Below, one piece after another: positions 47,281 through 55,758 of a DNA stretch of 64,000 nt (position 1 is its first letter; each line of letters opens with the position of its first letter). The stretch comes from Pseudomonas marginalis (GTDB taxonomy: Bacteria > Pseudomonadota > Gammaproteobacteria > Pseudomonadales > Pseudomonadaceae). The notes beneath the pieces were generated by a model. The model saw only the letters and a list, made by a program, of their open reading frames with translations, did not search any database and was not told where the DNA came from. Where the stretch lies: the NCBI RefSeq assembly GCF_008692035.1, contig NZ_VTFG01000001.1, positions 2,356,001-2,420,000 on the forward strand, written 5' to 3'. Position numbers and translations under genes: made by a program.

Positions 47281-47958
47281 ATGAAAAGTCGCTTGATCAT
47301 CAGAAAGTCAGCCTGTGAGCTGGGCATCAATAATGCGTGCGCCGCCGTGATCGAAGACATCACCGTCTCGGATGACCAGAGCTTCGTCGGGGTACTGCAA
47401 AGTAACCTGAACCACGTGGCCTCGCGCCTTAACGAGCTGGACTCGAACGTCGTATACGAGGGGTTTGCCAAACAGCTCAAGAAACTCGGCTACGAAAATA
47501 CCGTGAGCGCCAACGAAAAGCTGCTGCGCCGCTTCATCGCCAAAGGCGTGTACCCCATCAACAACATCGTCGACGCCTATAACGCGGTCGCGATCCGGCA
47601 TGGGGTCAGCATCGGCGTGCACACCTATCATCAGAAGGATGACATCTACGTGATGCGGTCGGAAAAGCCGAGGGTGCTACGCCCCCTGTTCGCCAAGAAG
47701 GCCATCACGATTCCCGTCGGCGATATCGTCTATACCTGCGGTGATGTGCCGTTGGCGAGCATCGGCAAGGTGGATGCCGATGCCCATGACTTCCGGCTGA
47801 CAAAAGACTCGTCGAGGTTGTTGGTGGTGATCCTGGGGCACGACGACACATCGTTCCAGTTCAACCAGGCGGTCATCGAAGAACTCGTGGACACCCTGCG
47901 CCAGAAAATGCCGAACCTGAGCCATCATTTTCTTGAAACCGTGCGCGACCACGCCTGA
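47281..47958 (+). CDS. Stand-alone B3/4 (PheRS-beta editing) domain protein
   Basis: 225 residues made up of a B3/4 domain alone. Family elements: GVYPINNIVDAYNAVAIRHG, GVHTYHQKDDIYVMRSE and VGDIVYTCGDVPLASIGKVDADAHDF. In PheRS this domain hydrolyses wrongly charged Tyr-tRNA(Phe); free-standing copies are thought to edit in trans. ATG at 47281, 4 nt after the ligase stop. Last gene of the operon. Within a pathway for an unusual amino acid it may deacylate tRNA charged with the product, giving self-protection; this is inference. Confidence 0.82.
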   Translation: MKSRLIIRKSACELGINNACAAVIEDITVSDDQSFVGVLQSNLNHVASRLNELDSNVVYEGFAKQLKKLGYENTVSANEKLLRRFIAKGVYPINNIVDAYNAVAIRHGVSIGVHTYHQKDDIYVMRSEKPRVLRPLFAKKAITIPVGDIVYTCGDVPLASIGKVDADAHDFRLTKDSSRLLVVILGHDDTSFQFNQAVIEELVDTLRQKMPNLSHHFLETVRDHA

Positions 47959-47986
47959 AGCCAGCACATCAAGGGGTGGCCGGCGC

Positions 47987-48445
47987 CTAGCGCCAGGCCT
48001 TCAGCACCGGGTTGACCACCACTTCCTTCACATGCTCGATCTTCAGCAGGCTGTCCTTGAAGACCATCAGTTCTTCAAAGCTCCTGTACCGAACGTCGAG
48101 CATCATGTCCACGTCGCCAAACAGGGAATAGGCATGCACCACCTGGCTGAACTGCTGGATCTTCGGAAACACCAGATGGCAGTTGCTGCCATTGAGCGTC
48201 AGCATCAAGAACGCCGCTTGCAGGGTCTCATCGCCCTCGGCGACGTTGATGGTGAAGCCCAGGATGATGCCTTTTTCAATCAGCTTTTGAACGCGCGACT
48301 CCACTGCGGTTCGAGACTTGTGAACTTGCCGCGCCAATTGCGCCAGGCTGACTCGGGAGTCATCCTTCAAGGCTGCAATGATCAGTTCATCAATCTTGTC
48401 CACTCTGCCGCCCCCACACCGTTCTTTTCGATAGCAGACTTTCAT
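47987..48445 (-). CDS. Lrp/AsnC-family regulator
   Basis: 152 residues, or 138 from a GTG at 48403 that gives the usual start VDKIDELIIAALKDDSRVSL. Helix-turn-helix (LAQLARQVHKSRTAVESRVQKL) followed by the RAM effector domain (QAAFLMLTLNG, VVHAYSLFGDVDMMLDVR). It is convergent with the cluster, its end 28 nt from the B3/4 gene. Lrp proteins sense amino acids, so it may respond to the cluster's precursor or product, or control the EamA gene upstream. Confidence 0.9.
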   Translation of the reverse strand: MKVCYRKERCGGGRVDKIDELIIAALKDDSRVSLAQLARQVHKSRTAVESRVQKLIEKGIILGFTINVAEGDETLQAAFLMLTLNGSNCHLVFPKIQQFSQVVHAYSLFGDVDMMLDVRYRSFEELMVFKDSLLKIEHVKEVVVNPVLKAWR

Positions 48446-48471
48446 TGCCGCTCACGCTCGCCTTCGACCGA

Positions 48472-49347
48472 TCACGTCGCAGACTGTACGCCAGGCGCGG
48501 GCTTTACGCCCAATCGACTTATCCACACCGCCCCCAGGATCACCAGGCCACCCAAGGCCAGGCGACCCAGCGGCTCGTGCTGGTTCCAGATCAGCAGGTT
48601 CAGCAACAATCCTACCGGCACATGCAGGTTGTTCATCACCGCCAGGGTTCCGCCATGCACCAGGCAGGCGCCTTTGTTCCACCAATAAATGCCAAGGGCA
48701 GTGCTGACCAGCCCGAGGAACAGCAAGACACCCCATTGCAGCGGCGCTTGCGGCAGGAAATCGGCCTTGCCGAACAACAGGAACGCCGGCAACACCACCA
48801 GCAACGCACCGAGGTAGAAGTAACCGAAGCGCCGGTAGTGCGGCAGGTCACTCGGGTAGCGTGCCACCAGGTGCTTGTACATCACTTGCCCGGCGGCGTA
48901 GGTGAAGTTAGCCAGTTGCAGCAGCAGGAAGCCCATCAGGAAGTGCGGGGTGATCTGGTCGAAGCGAATCACCGCCGCCCCCGCCACTGCCACCAGGGCA
49001 GCAACCAGTGCCCACGGGTTGAAGCGCCGGTTGAGCGCATCTTCGATCAGGGTCACGTGCAACGGCGTGAGGATGGTGAACAGCAGCACCTCCGGCACCG
49101 TAAGCACACGAAAGCTCAGGTACAGGCACACATAGGTCACGCCGAACTGCAGCGCGCCGATCACCAGCAGGCCGCGCATAAAGGCAGGTTCGACCGAACG
49201 CCAGCGAGTCAGCGGGATAAAGACCAGCCCGGCCAGTACCACACGCACCAGCACCGCGAAGTAGCTGTCGACGTGACCGGCGAGGTATTCGCCGATCAAG
49301 CTGAAGGAAAATGCCTGAATCAGGGTGACAACCAGTAGATAGCCCAT
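48472..49347 (-). CDS. EamA/DMT-family transporter
   Basis: 291 residues with ten helices in two EamA repeats (first ending VAGAAVIRFDQ, second ending LGGLVILGAVWISRLG). Probably exports amino acids or amines. It lies 26 nt upstream of the Lrp gene on the same strand, so the two may be one unit, and it could also serve the neighbouring amino-acid-type cluster. Confidence 0.9.
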   Translation of the reverse strand: MGYLLVVTLIQAFSFSLIGEYLAGHVDSYFAVLVRVVLAGLVFIPLTRWRSVEPAFMRGLLVIGALQFGVTYVCLYLSFRVLTVPEVLLFTILTPLHVTLIEDALNRRFNPWALVAALVAVAGAAVIRFDQITPHFLMGFLLLQLANFTYAAGQVMYKHLVARYPSDLPHYRRFGYFYLGALLVVLPAFLLFGKADFLPQAPLQWGVLLFLGLVSTALGIYWWNKGACLVHGGTLAVMNNLHVPVGLLLNLLIWNQHEPLGRLALGGLVILGAVWISRLGVKPAPGVQSAT

Positions 49348-49409
49348 GTGCGCCTCGCATCGAATGGGCGGGACATTAAAGGTTTTCGGCGATTGAAGAA
49401 ACTCGGGGC

Positions 49410-49444
49410 AAAAAAAACCCGACCTCGCTAAAGCGGCAGTCGGG
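49410..49444 (-). terminator. Rho-independent terminator of azoR
   Basis: On the minus strand CCCGAC...GTCGGG is followed by eight T residues, with an inner CCGCTTTAGCG stem. It sits about 115 nt past the azoR stop; the rest of the 49348-49558 spacer holds nothing I recognise. Confidence 0.82.
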
Positions 49445-49558
49445 CAGGAGCACTCAGGAGCAACAAGTGCAAAGGGAGGTTCGTACGCGTACTTGAAGGG
49501 TTTGCGTGGAGCGATATAAACACCGCGCGATTATCTGACGATTAAAGGATCAACCACC

Positions 49559-50161
49559 TCACGCCACGAGCTGTACCAGCTGGGCCTTGGCGTGGTTGAT
49601 GCCCTTTTCCTGGAAGTCCCCGCTCAGGTTCACCCCTTCGGCGTGAATGAAAGTGACGTCGTGGATGCCGATAAAGGCCATGACCTGGCGCAGGTACGGT
49701 TCCTGGTGATCGGAACTGGCGCCGGTGTGGATGCCACCCCGGGCGGTCAACACAATGGCACGCTTGCCGGTCAACAAACCTTGCGGCCCGGTGGGGGTGT
49801 ACTTGAAGGTCACACCCGCCCGCAACACGTGATCCAGCCAGGCCTTGAGGGTGCTGGGGATGGCGAAGTTGTACATCGGTGCAGCCATCACCAGCACGTC
49901 GGCGGCCAGCAGTTCGTCGGTCAACTCGTTGGAGCGGTCGAGGGAAGCCTGTTCGCTACCGTTGCGCTGATCCGCCGGTTTCATCCAGCCGCCGAGCAGG
50001 TTGGCGTCCAGGTGCGGAACCGGGTTGAGCGCCACGTCACGCACCGTGATCCGGTCCATCGGGTGGGCGGCCTGCCATTGGCTGATGAACTGCTGGGTCA
50101 GTTGACGGGAGATCGAATCCTGCTGGCGGGCGCTGCTTTCGATGATCAGGACATTGGACAT
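49559..50161 (-). CDS. azoR: FMN-dependent NADH-azoreductase AzoR
   Basis: 200 residues; flavodoxin-like fold that reduces azo dyes and quinones. The N-terminal LIIESSARQQDSISRQL phosphate loop, MAAPMYNFAIPSTLKAWLDHVLRAGVTF and LTARGGIH motifs are intact. Soluble, cytoplasmic. Confidence 0.94.
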   Translation of the reverse strand: MSNVLIIESSARQQDSISRQLTQQFISQWQAAHPMDRITVRDVALNPVPHLDANLLGGWMKPADQRNGSEQASLDRSNELTDELLAADVLVMAAPMYNFAIPSTLKAWLDHVLRAGVTFKYTPTGPQGLLTGKRAIVLTARGGIHTGASSDHQEPYLRQVMAFIGIHDVTFIHAEGVNLSGDFQEKGINHAKAQLVQLVA

Positions 50162-50312
50162 GGCTTCGTAGGCTCCATCTGTAATTGCTGTAAGTCGATG
50201 GAGTGGAGATTAGACAGAGCCAATTCGATAAAAAAGCGCAAAAAACTGCTATAACCAATCTATAAATTTGTTTATAAGCGGAGTATCGCGAGGGGCATGC
50301 TCCGCTGCTGTG

Positions 50313-50627
50313 TTATTTCGGCGCGCAGGCCAACGCGATACGCATCTTGATAATGGCGCGGTTGAACTTGACCGTGGTGTTGGTGCTTTTCCCCGCCGGC
50401 ACCGTAACCGTGCGACGACGCGGCGATTCCGGACCATTGGTGAACGTTACCGAACACACGGCGTCCTGGGTGCCGTAGTTATTCAGCTGGATCGAGCTGA
50501 TATCGCCGTCCACGTCGGAGGCGGTGTAATCGATGCTCACGCCGTCGATCTTTTTCGTCACGTCGATGGGGTAGGCAAACGCGCTCATCGGCAGCAGCGT
50601 CAGCAACACACAACAGAATTTTCTCAT
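50313..50627 (-). CDS. Small exported protein of unknown function
   Basis: 104 residues. Signal peptide MRKFCCVLLTLLPMSAFA; the mature domain is beta-rich (YPIDVTKKIDGVSIDY, NNYGTQDAVCSVTF, KFNRAIIKMRIALAC) with two cysteines placed for a disulfide. Similar Pseudomonas proteins are sometimes mislabelled 3-phosphoglycerate kinase; nothing of a kinase is visible. GGAG lies 8 nt before ATG, and the gene is divergent from the LysR gene. Confidence 0.75.
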   Translation of the reverse strand: MRKFCCVLLTLLPMSAFAYPIDVTKKIDGVSIDYTASDVDGDISSIQLNNYGTQDAVCSVTFTNGPESPRRRTVTVPAGKSTNTTVKFNRAIIKMRIALACAPK

Positions 50628-50676
50628 TCGGCAGTCTCCAATAGGGACCGCCAGCTTAGGACAAGAGGAACACATC

Positions 50677-51600
50677 TTGAAAGCGCCCCGCGTTACCCTC
50701 GATCAATGGCGCACGCTGCAAGCCGTCGTCGACCACGGCGGCTTCGCCCAGGCAGCGGAAGCGCTGCACCGTTCGCAGTCCTCGGTGAGCTACACCGTGG
50801 CCCGTATGCAAGACCAACTCGGCGTGCCGCTGCTGCGCATCGACGGGCGCAAGGCGGTACTCACCGACGCCGGTGAAGTGCTGCTGCGCCGCTCCCGGCA
50901 ACTGGTGAAAAACGCCAGCCAGCTGGAAGACCTCGCCCACCATATGGAACAGGGCTGGGAAGCCGAAGTGCGGCTGGTCGTCGATGCGGCCTATCCCAAC
51001 GCGCGCCTGGTACGCGCACTCACCGCGTTCATGCCGCAGAGCCGTGGTTGCCGGGTGCGTTTGCGGGAAGAGGTGCTGTCCGGCGTCGAAGAGCTGTTGA
51101 TCGAAGGCGTGGCCGACCTGGCGATTTGCGGCTTCAGCATCCCCGGCTACCTGGGCACCGAAATGAGCGACGTGGAGTTCGTCGCCGTGGCCCACCCCGA
51201 GCACGCCTTGCACCGCATGAACCGCGAGTTGAGCTTCCAGGACCTGGAAAGCCAGATGCAGGTGGTGATCCGCGACTCCGGCCGCCAGCAACCCCGGGAT
51301 GTGGGCTGGCTTGGCGCTGAACAACGCTGGACCGTCGGCAGCCTGGCCACCGCCGCCGCCTTTGTCGGCAGCGGCCTGGGCTTTGCCTGGCTGCCACGGC
51401 ACATGATCGAGCGTGAACTCGCCGAAGGCGTGCTCAAGCAGCTACCCTTGGAACAGGGCGGCAGCCGCCACCCCACGTTCTACCTGTATTCAAACAAGGA
51501 CAAACCCTTGGGGCCGGCAACGCAGATCCTCGTGGAGCTGCTGCGCACCTTTGACACAGCCCCTCTGGACGCGCCTTTCGCCGCCCCCCAGCAAGCCTGA
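50677..51600 (+). CDS. LysR-family transcriptional regulator
   Basis: 307 residues. Winged helix (LDQWRTLQAVVDHGGFAQAAEAL, SQSSVSYTVARMQDQLG), then an effector domain ending with GLGFAWLPRHMIERELAEGVLKQLPL. Targets unknown: the divergent small exported protein, azoR or the downstream hydrolase are candidates. The hydrolase ATG follows the stop by 14 nt. Confidence 0.92.
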   Translation: MKAPRVTLDQWRTLQAVVDHGGFAQAAEALHRSQSSVSYTVARMQDQLGVPLLRIDGRKAVLTDAGEVLLRRSRQLVKNASQLEDLAHHMEQGWEAEVRLVVDAAYPNARLVRALTAFMPQSRGCRVRLREEVLSGVEELLIEGVADLAICGFSIPGYLGTEMSDVEFVAVAHPEHALHRMNRELSFQDLESQMQVVIRDSGRQQPRDVGWLGAEQRWTVGSLATAAAFVGSGLGFAWLPRHMIERELAEGVLKQLPLEQGGSRHPTFYLYSNKDKPLGPATQILVELLRTFDTAPLDAPFAAPQQA

Positions 51601-51614
51601 AACGGAGTTCATGC

Positions 51615-52418
51615 ATGGCCTGGTTCGACCATGAAGGCTGCAGCCTGCACTATGAGGAATACGGCCACGGCACGCCGCTGATCCTGATCCACGGCCTGGG
51701 CTCCAGCAGCCAGGATTGGGAACTGCAGGTGCCGGCGCTGGCCCGCCACTACCGCCTGATCGTGGTGGATGTGCGCGGCCATGGGCGCTCCGACAAGCCT
51801 CGGGAGCGCTACAGCATCGAAGGGTTCACCTACGACCTGATCGCCCTGATCGAGCACCTGGACCTGCCGCCCGCCCATGTGGTGGGCTTGTCCATGGGCG
51901 GCATGATCGCCTTCCAACTGGCGGTGGACGAACCCGGCCGGGTCAAGAGCCTGTGCATCGTCAACAGCGCGCCGCAGGTCAAGGTACGCAGTGCCCGGGA
52001 GTACGGGTGGTGGGTCAAGCGCTGGACGCTCGCCCGTGTGCTCAGCCTCGCCACCATCGGCAAGGCACTGGGCGAGCGCCTCTTCCCCAAGCCGGGTCAG
52101 GCCGACCTTCGCCGCAAGATGGCCGAACGCTGGGCAAAAAACGACAAACGTGCTTATCTCGCCAGCTTCGATGCGATTGTGGGCTGGGGCGTACAGGAAC
52201 GACTTTCGAGGATTACCTGTCCAACCCTGGTCATCAGCGCCGACCACGACTACACCCCCGTGGCCCAGAAAGAAAACTATGTAAAACTGCTGCCCGATGC
52301 GCGACTGGTGGTGATCGAGGATTCCCGCCATGCCACGCCCTTGGATCAACCCGAAGTCTTTAATACCACCCTGCTCGATTTTCTAGAGACAGTCGAAACC
52401 ACTACCCAGGATCACTGA
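51615..52418 (+). CDS. Alpha/beta-fold hydrolase
   Basis: 267 residues. Oxyanion-hole HG motif (LILIHGLGSSSQDWE), nucleophile elbow VGLSMGGM (Ser about 96), Asp in SADHDYTP and the final His in EDSRHATPLDQP make a complete triad. No signal peptide; cytoplasmic. Substrate unknown (esterase or lactonase type). Just downstream of the LysR gene and 3 nt before the PPIase gene. Confidence 0.92.
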   Translation: MAWFDHEGCSLHYEEYGHGTPLILIHGLGSSSQDWELQVPALARHYRLIVVDVRGHGRSDKPRERYSIEGFTYDLIALIEHLDLPPAHVVGLSMGGMIAFQLAVDEPGRVKSLCIVNSAPQVKVRSAREYGWWVKRWTLARVLSLATIGKALGERLFPKPGQADLRRKMAERWAKNDKRAYLASFDAIVGWGVQERLSRITCPTLVISADHDYTPVAQKENYVKLLPDARLVVIEDSRHATPLDQPEVFNTTLLDFLETVETTTQDH

Positions 52419-52421
52419 CCC

Positions 52422-52985
52422 ATGCTGAAAAAAATCGCCTTTTTTGCCGGTTCCGTTCTGTTCGCTGCCAACCTGATGGCCGCCGAGCCTTCCAAGGCGC
52501 CACACGTATTGATCTCCACCACCAACGGCGACATTGAAATCGAACTGGACCCGGTCAAGGCGCCGATCAGTACCAAGAATTTCCTCGCCTATGTCGACAA
52601 AGGCTTCTACACCAACACGATCTTCCACCGCGTGATCCCGGGTTTCATGGTCCAGGGTGGCGGGTTCACCCAGCAGATGTCGCAAAAGCCGACCGAAGCG
52701 CCGATCAAGAACGAAGCCAGCAATGGCCTGCATAACGTGCGTGGCACGCTGTCGATGGCCCGCACCTCGAACCCGGATTCGGCCACCAGCCAGTTCTTCA
52801 TCAACGTGGCTGACAACGCCTTCCTCGACCCGGGTCGCGATGCCGGTTATGCCGTGTTCGCCAAAGTGGTCAAGGGCATGGATGTGGTCGACATCATCGT
52901 CAACTCCCAGACCACCACCAAGCAAGGCATGCAGAACGTGCCAATCGATCCTGTCCTGATCAAGTCGGCCAAGCGCATCGACTGA
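52422..52985 (+). CDS. ppiA: Periplasmic cyclophilin-type peptidyl-prolyl isomerase
   Basis: 187 residues with a signal peptide ending NLMAA. Cyclophilin signatures: [15 protein letters not shown] (catalytic Arg in FHRV), [19 protein letters not shown] and [13 protein letters not shown]. Assists folding of exported proteins. Only 3 nt after the hydrolase stop, so probably cotranscribed with it. Confidence 0.94.
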   Translation: MLKKIAFFAGSVLFAANLMAAEPSKAPHVLISTTNGDIEIELDPVKAPISTKNFLAYVDKGFYTNTIFHRVIPGFMVQGGGFTQQMSQKPTEAPIKNEASNGLHNVRGTLSMARTSNPDSATSQFFINVADNAFLDPGRDAGYAVFAKVVKGMDVVDIIVNSQTTTKQGMQNVPIDPVLIKSAKRID

Positions 52986-53035
52986 GGTCTGCAGGAAACT
53001 CCGCGCACGGCCCACAAGGCCGCGCGCGCATTTGA

Positions 53036-53070
53036 AAGGAGAGCCCGCCAGGCGGGCGTCAACCCTAATG
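53036..53070 (+). promoter_or_regulatory. Shine-Dalgarno separated from the ATG by a hairpin
   Basis: AAGGAG (53036-53041) is 26 nt from the ABC exporter ATG (53068), too far for normal initiation. Between them GCCCGCC A GGCGGGC (53043-53057) forms a perfect 7-bp inverted repeat. Folding it would bring the spacing to about 11 nt. Confidence 0.55.
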
Positions 53071-54900
53071 CTCTATCGTCGTTTTGAACAACTGATCGAT
53101 ATTTTCCGCGACGCACCCAGCGCCGCCCCTCCCGACAAAGTCCTGCCCTTCTACCTCTACTACCTGCGCCAGGTGTGGCCGCACTTCGCCGCCTTGCTGG
53201 TGGTGGGCCTGATCGGCGCGCTGATCGAAGTCGCGCTGTTCAGCTACCTGAGCCGTATCATCGACCTGGCCCAGGGCACGCCACCCGCCAACTTCTTCCA
53301 GCTCCACAGCACCGAGCTGATCTGGATGGCCGTGGTCGCCCTGCTGCTGCGCCCGATCTTCGGCGCCTTGCACGACCTGCTGGTGCACCAGACCATCAGC
53401 CCCGGCATGACCAGCCTGATCCGCTGGCAGAACCACAGCTACGTGCTCAAGCAGAGCCTCAACTTCTTCCAGAATGACTTCGCCGGGCGTATCGCCCAGC
53501 GCATCATGCAAACCGGCAACTCCCTGCGCGACTCCGCCGTGGCGGCAGTGGACGCTATCTGGCACGTGGCGATCTACGCCATCAGCTCCCTGGTGCTGTT
53601 TGCCGAGGCCGACTGGCGCCTGATGATCCCACTCGTGACCTGGATCGTTTGCTACAGCCTGGCGCTGCGCTACTTCGTGCCGCGCGTGAAAGAACGCTCG
53701 GTGATCTCGTCGGAGGCACGCTCCAAACTGATGGGCCGCATCGTCGACGGCTACACCAACATCACCACCTTGAAGCTGTTCGCACACACCCAATACGAGC
53801 AGCAGTACGCCAAGGAAGCGATCATCGAGCAGACCGAAAAAACCCAGCTGGCCAGCCGCGTGGTGACCAGCATGGACATCGCAATCACCAGCATGAACGG
53901 CCTGCTGATCGTCACCACCACCGGCCTGGCCCTGTGGCTGTGGACACAGTCGCTGATCTCGGTGGGCGCGATTGCCCTGGCTACCGGCCTGGTGATTCGT
54001 ATCGTCAACATGTCCGGCTGGATCATGTGGGTGGTCAACGGCATCTTCGAAAATATCGGCATGGTGCAGGACGGCCTGAAAACCATCGCCCAACCCCTGG
54101 CCGTGATTGATCGCGACAACGCCCCGCGTTTAAGCGTGCCCCGTGGCGAAGTCCGCTTCGAGCACGTGGATTTCCACTACGGCAAGCAGAGCGGGATCAT
54201 TGGCGGCCTGAACCTTGAGATCAAGGCCGGTGAAAAGATCGGCCTGATCGGCCCGTCCGGCGCGGGCAAGTCGACCCTGGTCAACCTGCTGCTGCGCCTC
54301 TACGACCTGCAAGGCGGGCGGATCCTGATCGACGGCCAGGACATCGCTGAAGTGGCCCAGGAAACCCTGCGCGAACAGATCGGCATGATCACCCAGGACA
54401 CCTCGCTGCTGCACCGTTCGATCCGCGACAACCTGCTGTACGGCAAGCCGGACGCCACCGACGAAGAACTCTGGGCCGCCGTGCACAAGGCGCGTGCCGA
54501 CGAGTTCATCCCGCTGCTGTCGGACTCGGAAGGGCGTACCGGGCTGGATGCCCACGTGGGCGAACGCGGGGTGAAACTCTCCGGTGGGCAGCGTCAACGT
54601 ATCGCTATCGCCCGTGTACTGCTCAAGGATGCGCCGATCCTGATCATGGACGAAGCCACCTCGGCGCTGGATTCGGAAGTGGAAGCGGCGATCCAGGAAA
54701 GCCTGGAAACCCTGATGCAAGGCAAGACGGTGATTGCGATTGCGCACCGGTTGTCGACCATCGCGCGGATGGACCGCCTGGTGGTGCTGGAGAAAGGCCA
54801 GATTGCCGAGACGGGCAGCCATGCCGAGCTGCTGGCCCATGGCGGCTTGTATGCACGCTTGTGGCAGCACCAGACCGGGGGGTTTGTCGGCATCGACTGA
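53068..54900 (+). CDS. ABC exporter (fused permease and ATPase)
   Basis: 610 residues. Six-helix membrane domain (about 40-310), then an ATPase with Walker A GPSGAGKST, Q loop GMITQDTSLLHRSI, signature LSGGQRQRIAIARVLL and Walker B ILIMDEATSALDSE, and H loop AIAHRLST. A homodimeric type IV exporter of the MsbA/multidrug class, inner membrane. The only in-frame alternative start (TTG, 53032) lies before the Shine-Dalgarno, so ATG 53068 was chosen. Confidence 0.92.
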   Translation: MLYRRFEQLIDIFRDAPSAAPPDKVLPFYLYYLRQVWPHFAALLVVGLIGALIEVALFSYLSRIIDLAQGTPPANFFQLHSTELIWMAVVALLLRPIFGALHDLLVHQTISPGMTSLIRWQNHSYVLKQSLNFFQNDFAGRIAQRIMQTGNSLRDSAVAAVDAIWHVAIYAISSLVLFAEADWRLMIPLVTWIVCYSLALRYFVPRVKERSVISSEARSKLMGRIVDGYTNITTLKLFAHTQYEQQYAKEAIIEQTEKTQLASRVVTSMDIAITSMNGLLIVTTTGLALWLWTQSLISVGAIALATGLVIRIVNMSGWIMWVVNGIFENIGMVQDGLKTIAQPLAVIDRDNAPRLSVPRGEVRFEHVDFHYGKQSGIIGGLNLEIKAGEKIGLIGPSGAGKSTLVNLLLRLYDLQGGRILIDGQDIAEVAQETLREQIGMITQDTSLLHRSIRDNLLYGKPDATDEELWAAVHKARADEFIPLLSDSEGRTGLDAHVGERGVKLSGGQRQRIAIARVLLKDAPILIMDEATSALDSEVEAAIQESLETLMQGKTVIAIAHRLSTIARMDRLVVLEKGQIAETGSHAELLAHGGLYARLWQHQTGGFVGID

Positions 54901-54919
54901 AGCAAGCCCCCTCCCACAT
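54901..54919. repeat. Half REP element after the ABC exporter stop
   Basis: AGCAAGCCCCCTCCCACAT: the right half of the common REP, starting at the first base after the stop codon. Confidence 0.7.
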
Positions 54920-55047
54920 GGGTGGCCTGGATTTGTGTAAAAACCGTGCTGTACTCAGTGCAGTGCCCAGACGGGCGCTGAAGTAAATCTGCAGGGAGCA
55001 TCACTGATTTACTGATTGGGTAGAGCGATCTATCAAGGACGTGCTGC

Positions 55048-55749
55048 ATGTCTTTGTTCAAGCGTTCAGTCACAGAGGGGTTGGGAACGTTTTGGCTGGT
55101 GTTGGGCGGTTGCGGGAGTGCGGTGTTGGCCGCCGCTTTTCCCGCCGTCGGGATCGGGTTGCTGGGTGTGGCCCTGGCGTTCGGGCTCACGGTGCTGACC
55201 ATGGCGGTGGCCATCGGGCATATCAGCGGTTGTCACCTCAACCCGGCGGTATCGGTGGGGCTGGTAGTGGGCGGGAGGTTTCCGGCCAGGGAGTTACCGG
55301 CGTACATCGTGGCCCAAGTCATTGGCGGGGTGGTCGCCGCCGCATTGTTGTACTTCATCGCCAGCGGCAGGCCGGGCTTTGAACTGGCCGGCGGACTGGC
55401 CTCCAACGGCTATGGCGAGCATTCGCCGGGCGGCTATTCAATGGCAGCGGGGTTTGTCTGCGAGCTGGTGATGACAGCGATGTTCGTGCTGATCATCCTC
55501 GGCGCCACCGACCACCGTGCCCCGAAGGGCCTCGCGCCCATCGCCATTGGCCTGGCCCTCACCTTGATCCACCTGATCTCCATCCCCGTGACCAACACCT
55601 CGGTCAACCCGGCCCGCAGTACCGGCCCGGCCTTGATCGTCGGCGGGTGGGCGATCCAGCAGTTGTGGATGTTCTGGCTCGCGCCGATCCTGGGTGCGGT
55701 GGCGGGCGGTGTTGTCTATCGATGGCTGGGCAAGGAGGAGCCGGCCTGA
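55048..55749 (+). CDS. aqpZ: Aquaporin Z
   Basis: 233 residues, six helices and the two NPA loops (HLNPAVSVG and [11 protein letters not shown]). The second loop keeps the Arg of the selectivity filter, and His is expected in helix 5 ([11 protein letters not shown]), so it is a water channel rather than a glycerol facilitator. Inner membrane. Confidence 0.96.
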   Translation: MSLFKRSVTEGLGTFWLVLGGCGSAVLAAAFPAVGIGLLGVALAFGLTVLTMAVAIGHISGCHLNPAVSVGLVVGGRFPARELPAYIVAQVIGGVVAAALLYFIASGRPGFELAGGLASNGYGEHSPGGYSMAAGFVCELVMTAMFVLIILGATDHRAPKGLAPIAIGLALTLIHLISIPVTNTSVNPARSTGPALIVGGWAIQQLWMFWLAPILGAVAGGVVYRWLGKEEPA

Positions 55750-55758
55750 GGCAAAGGG

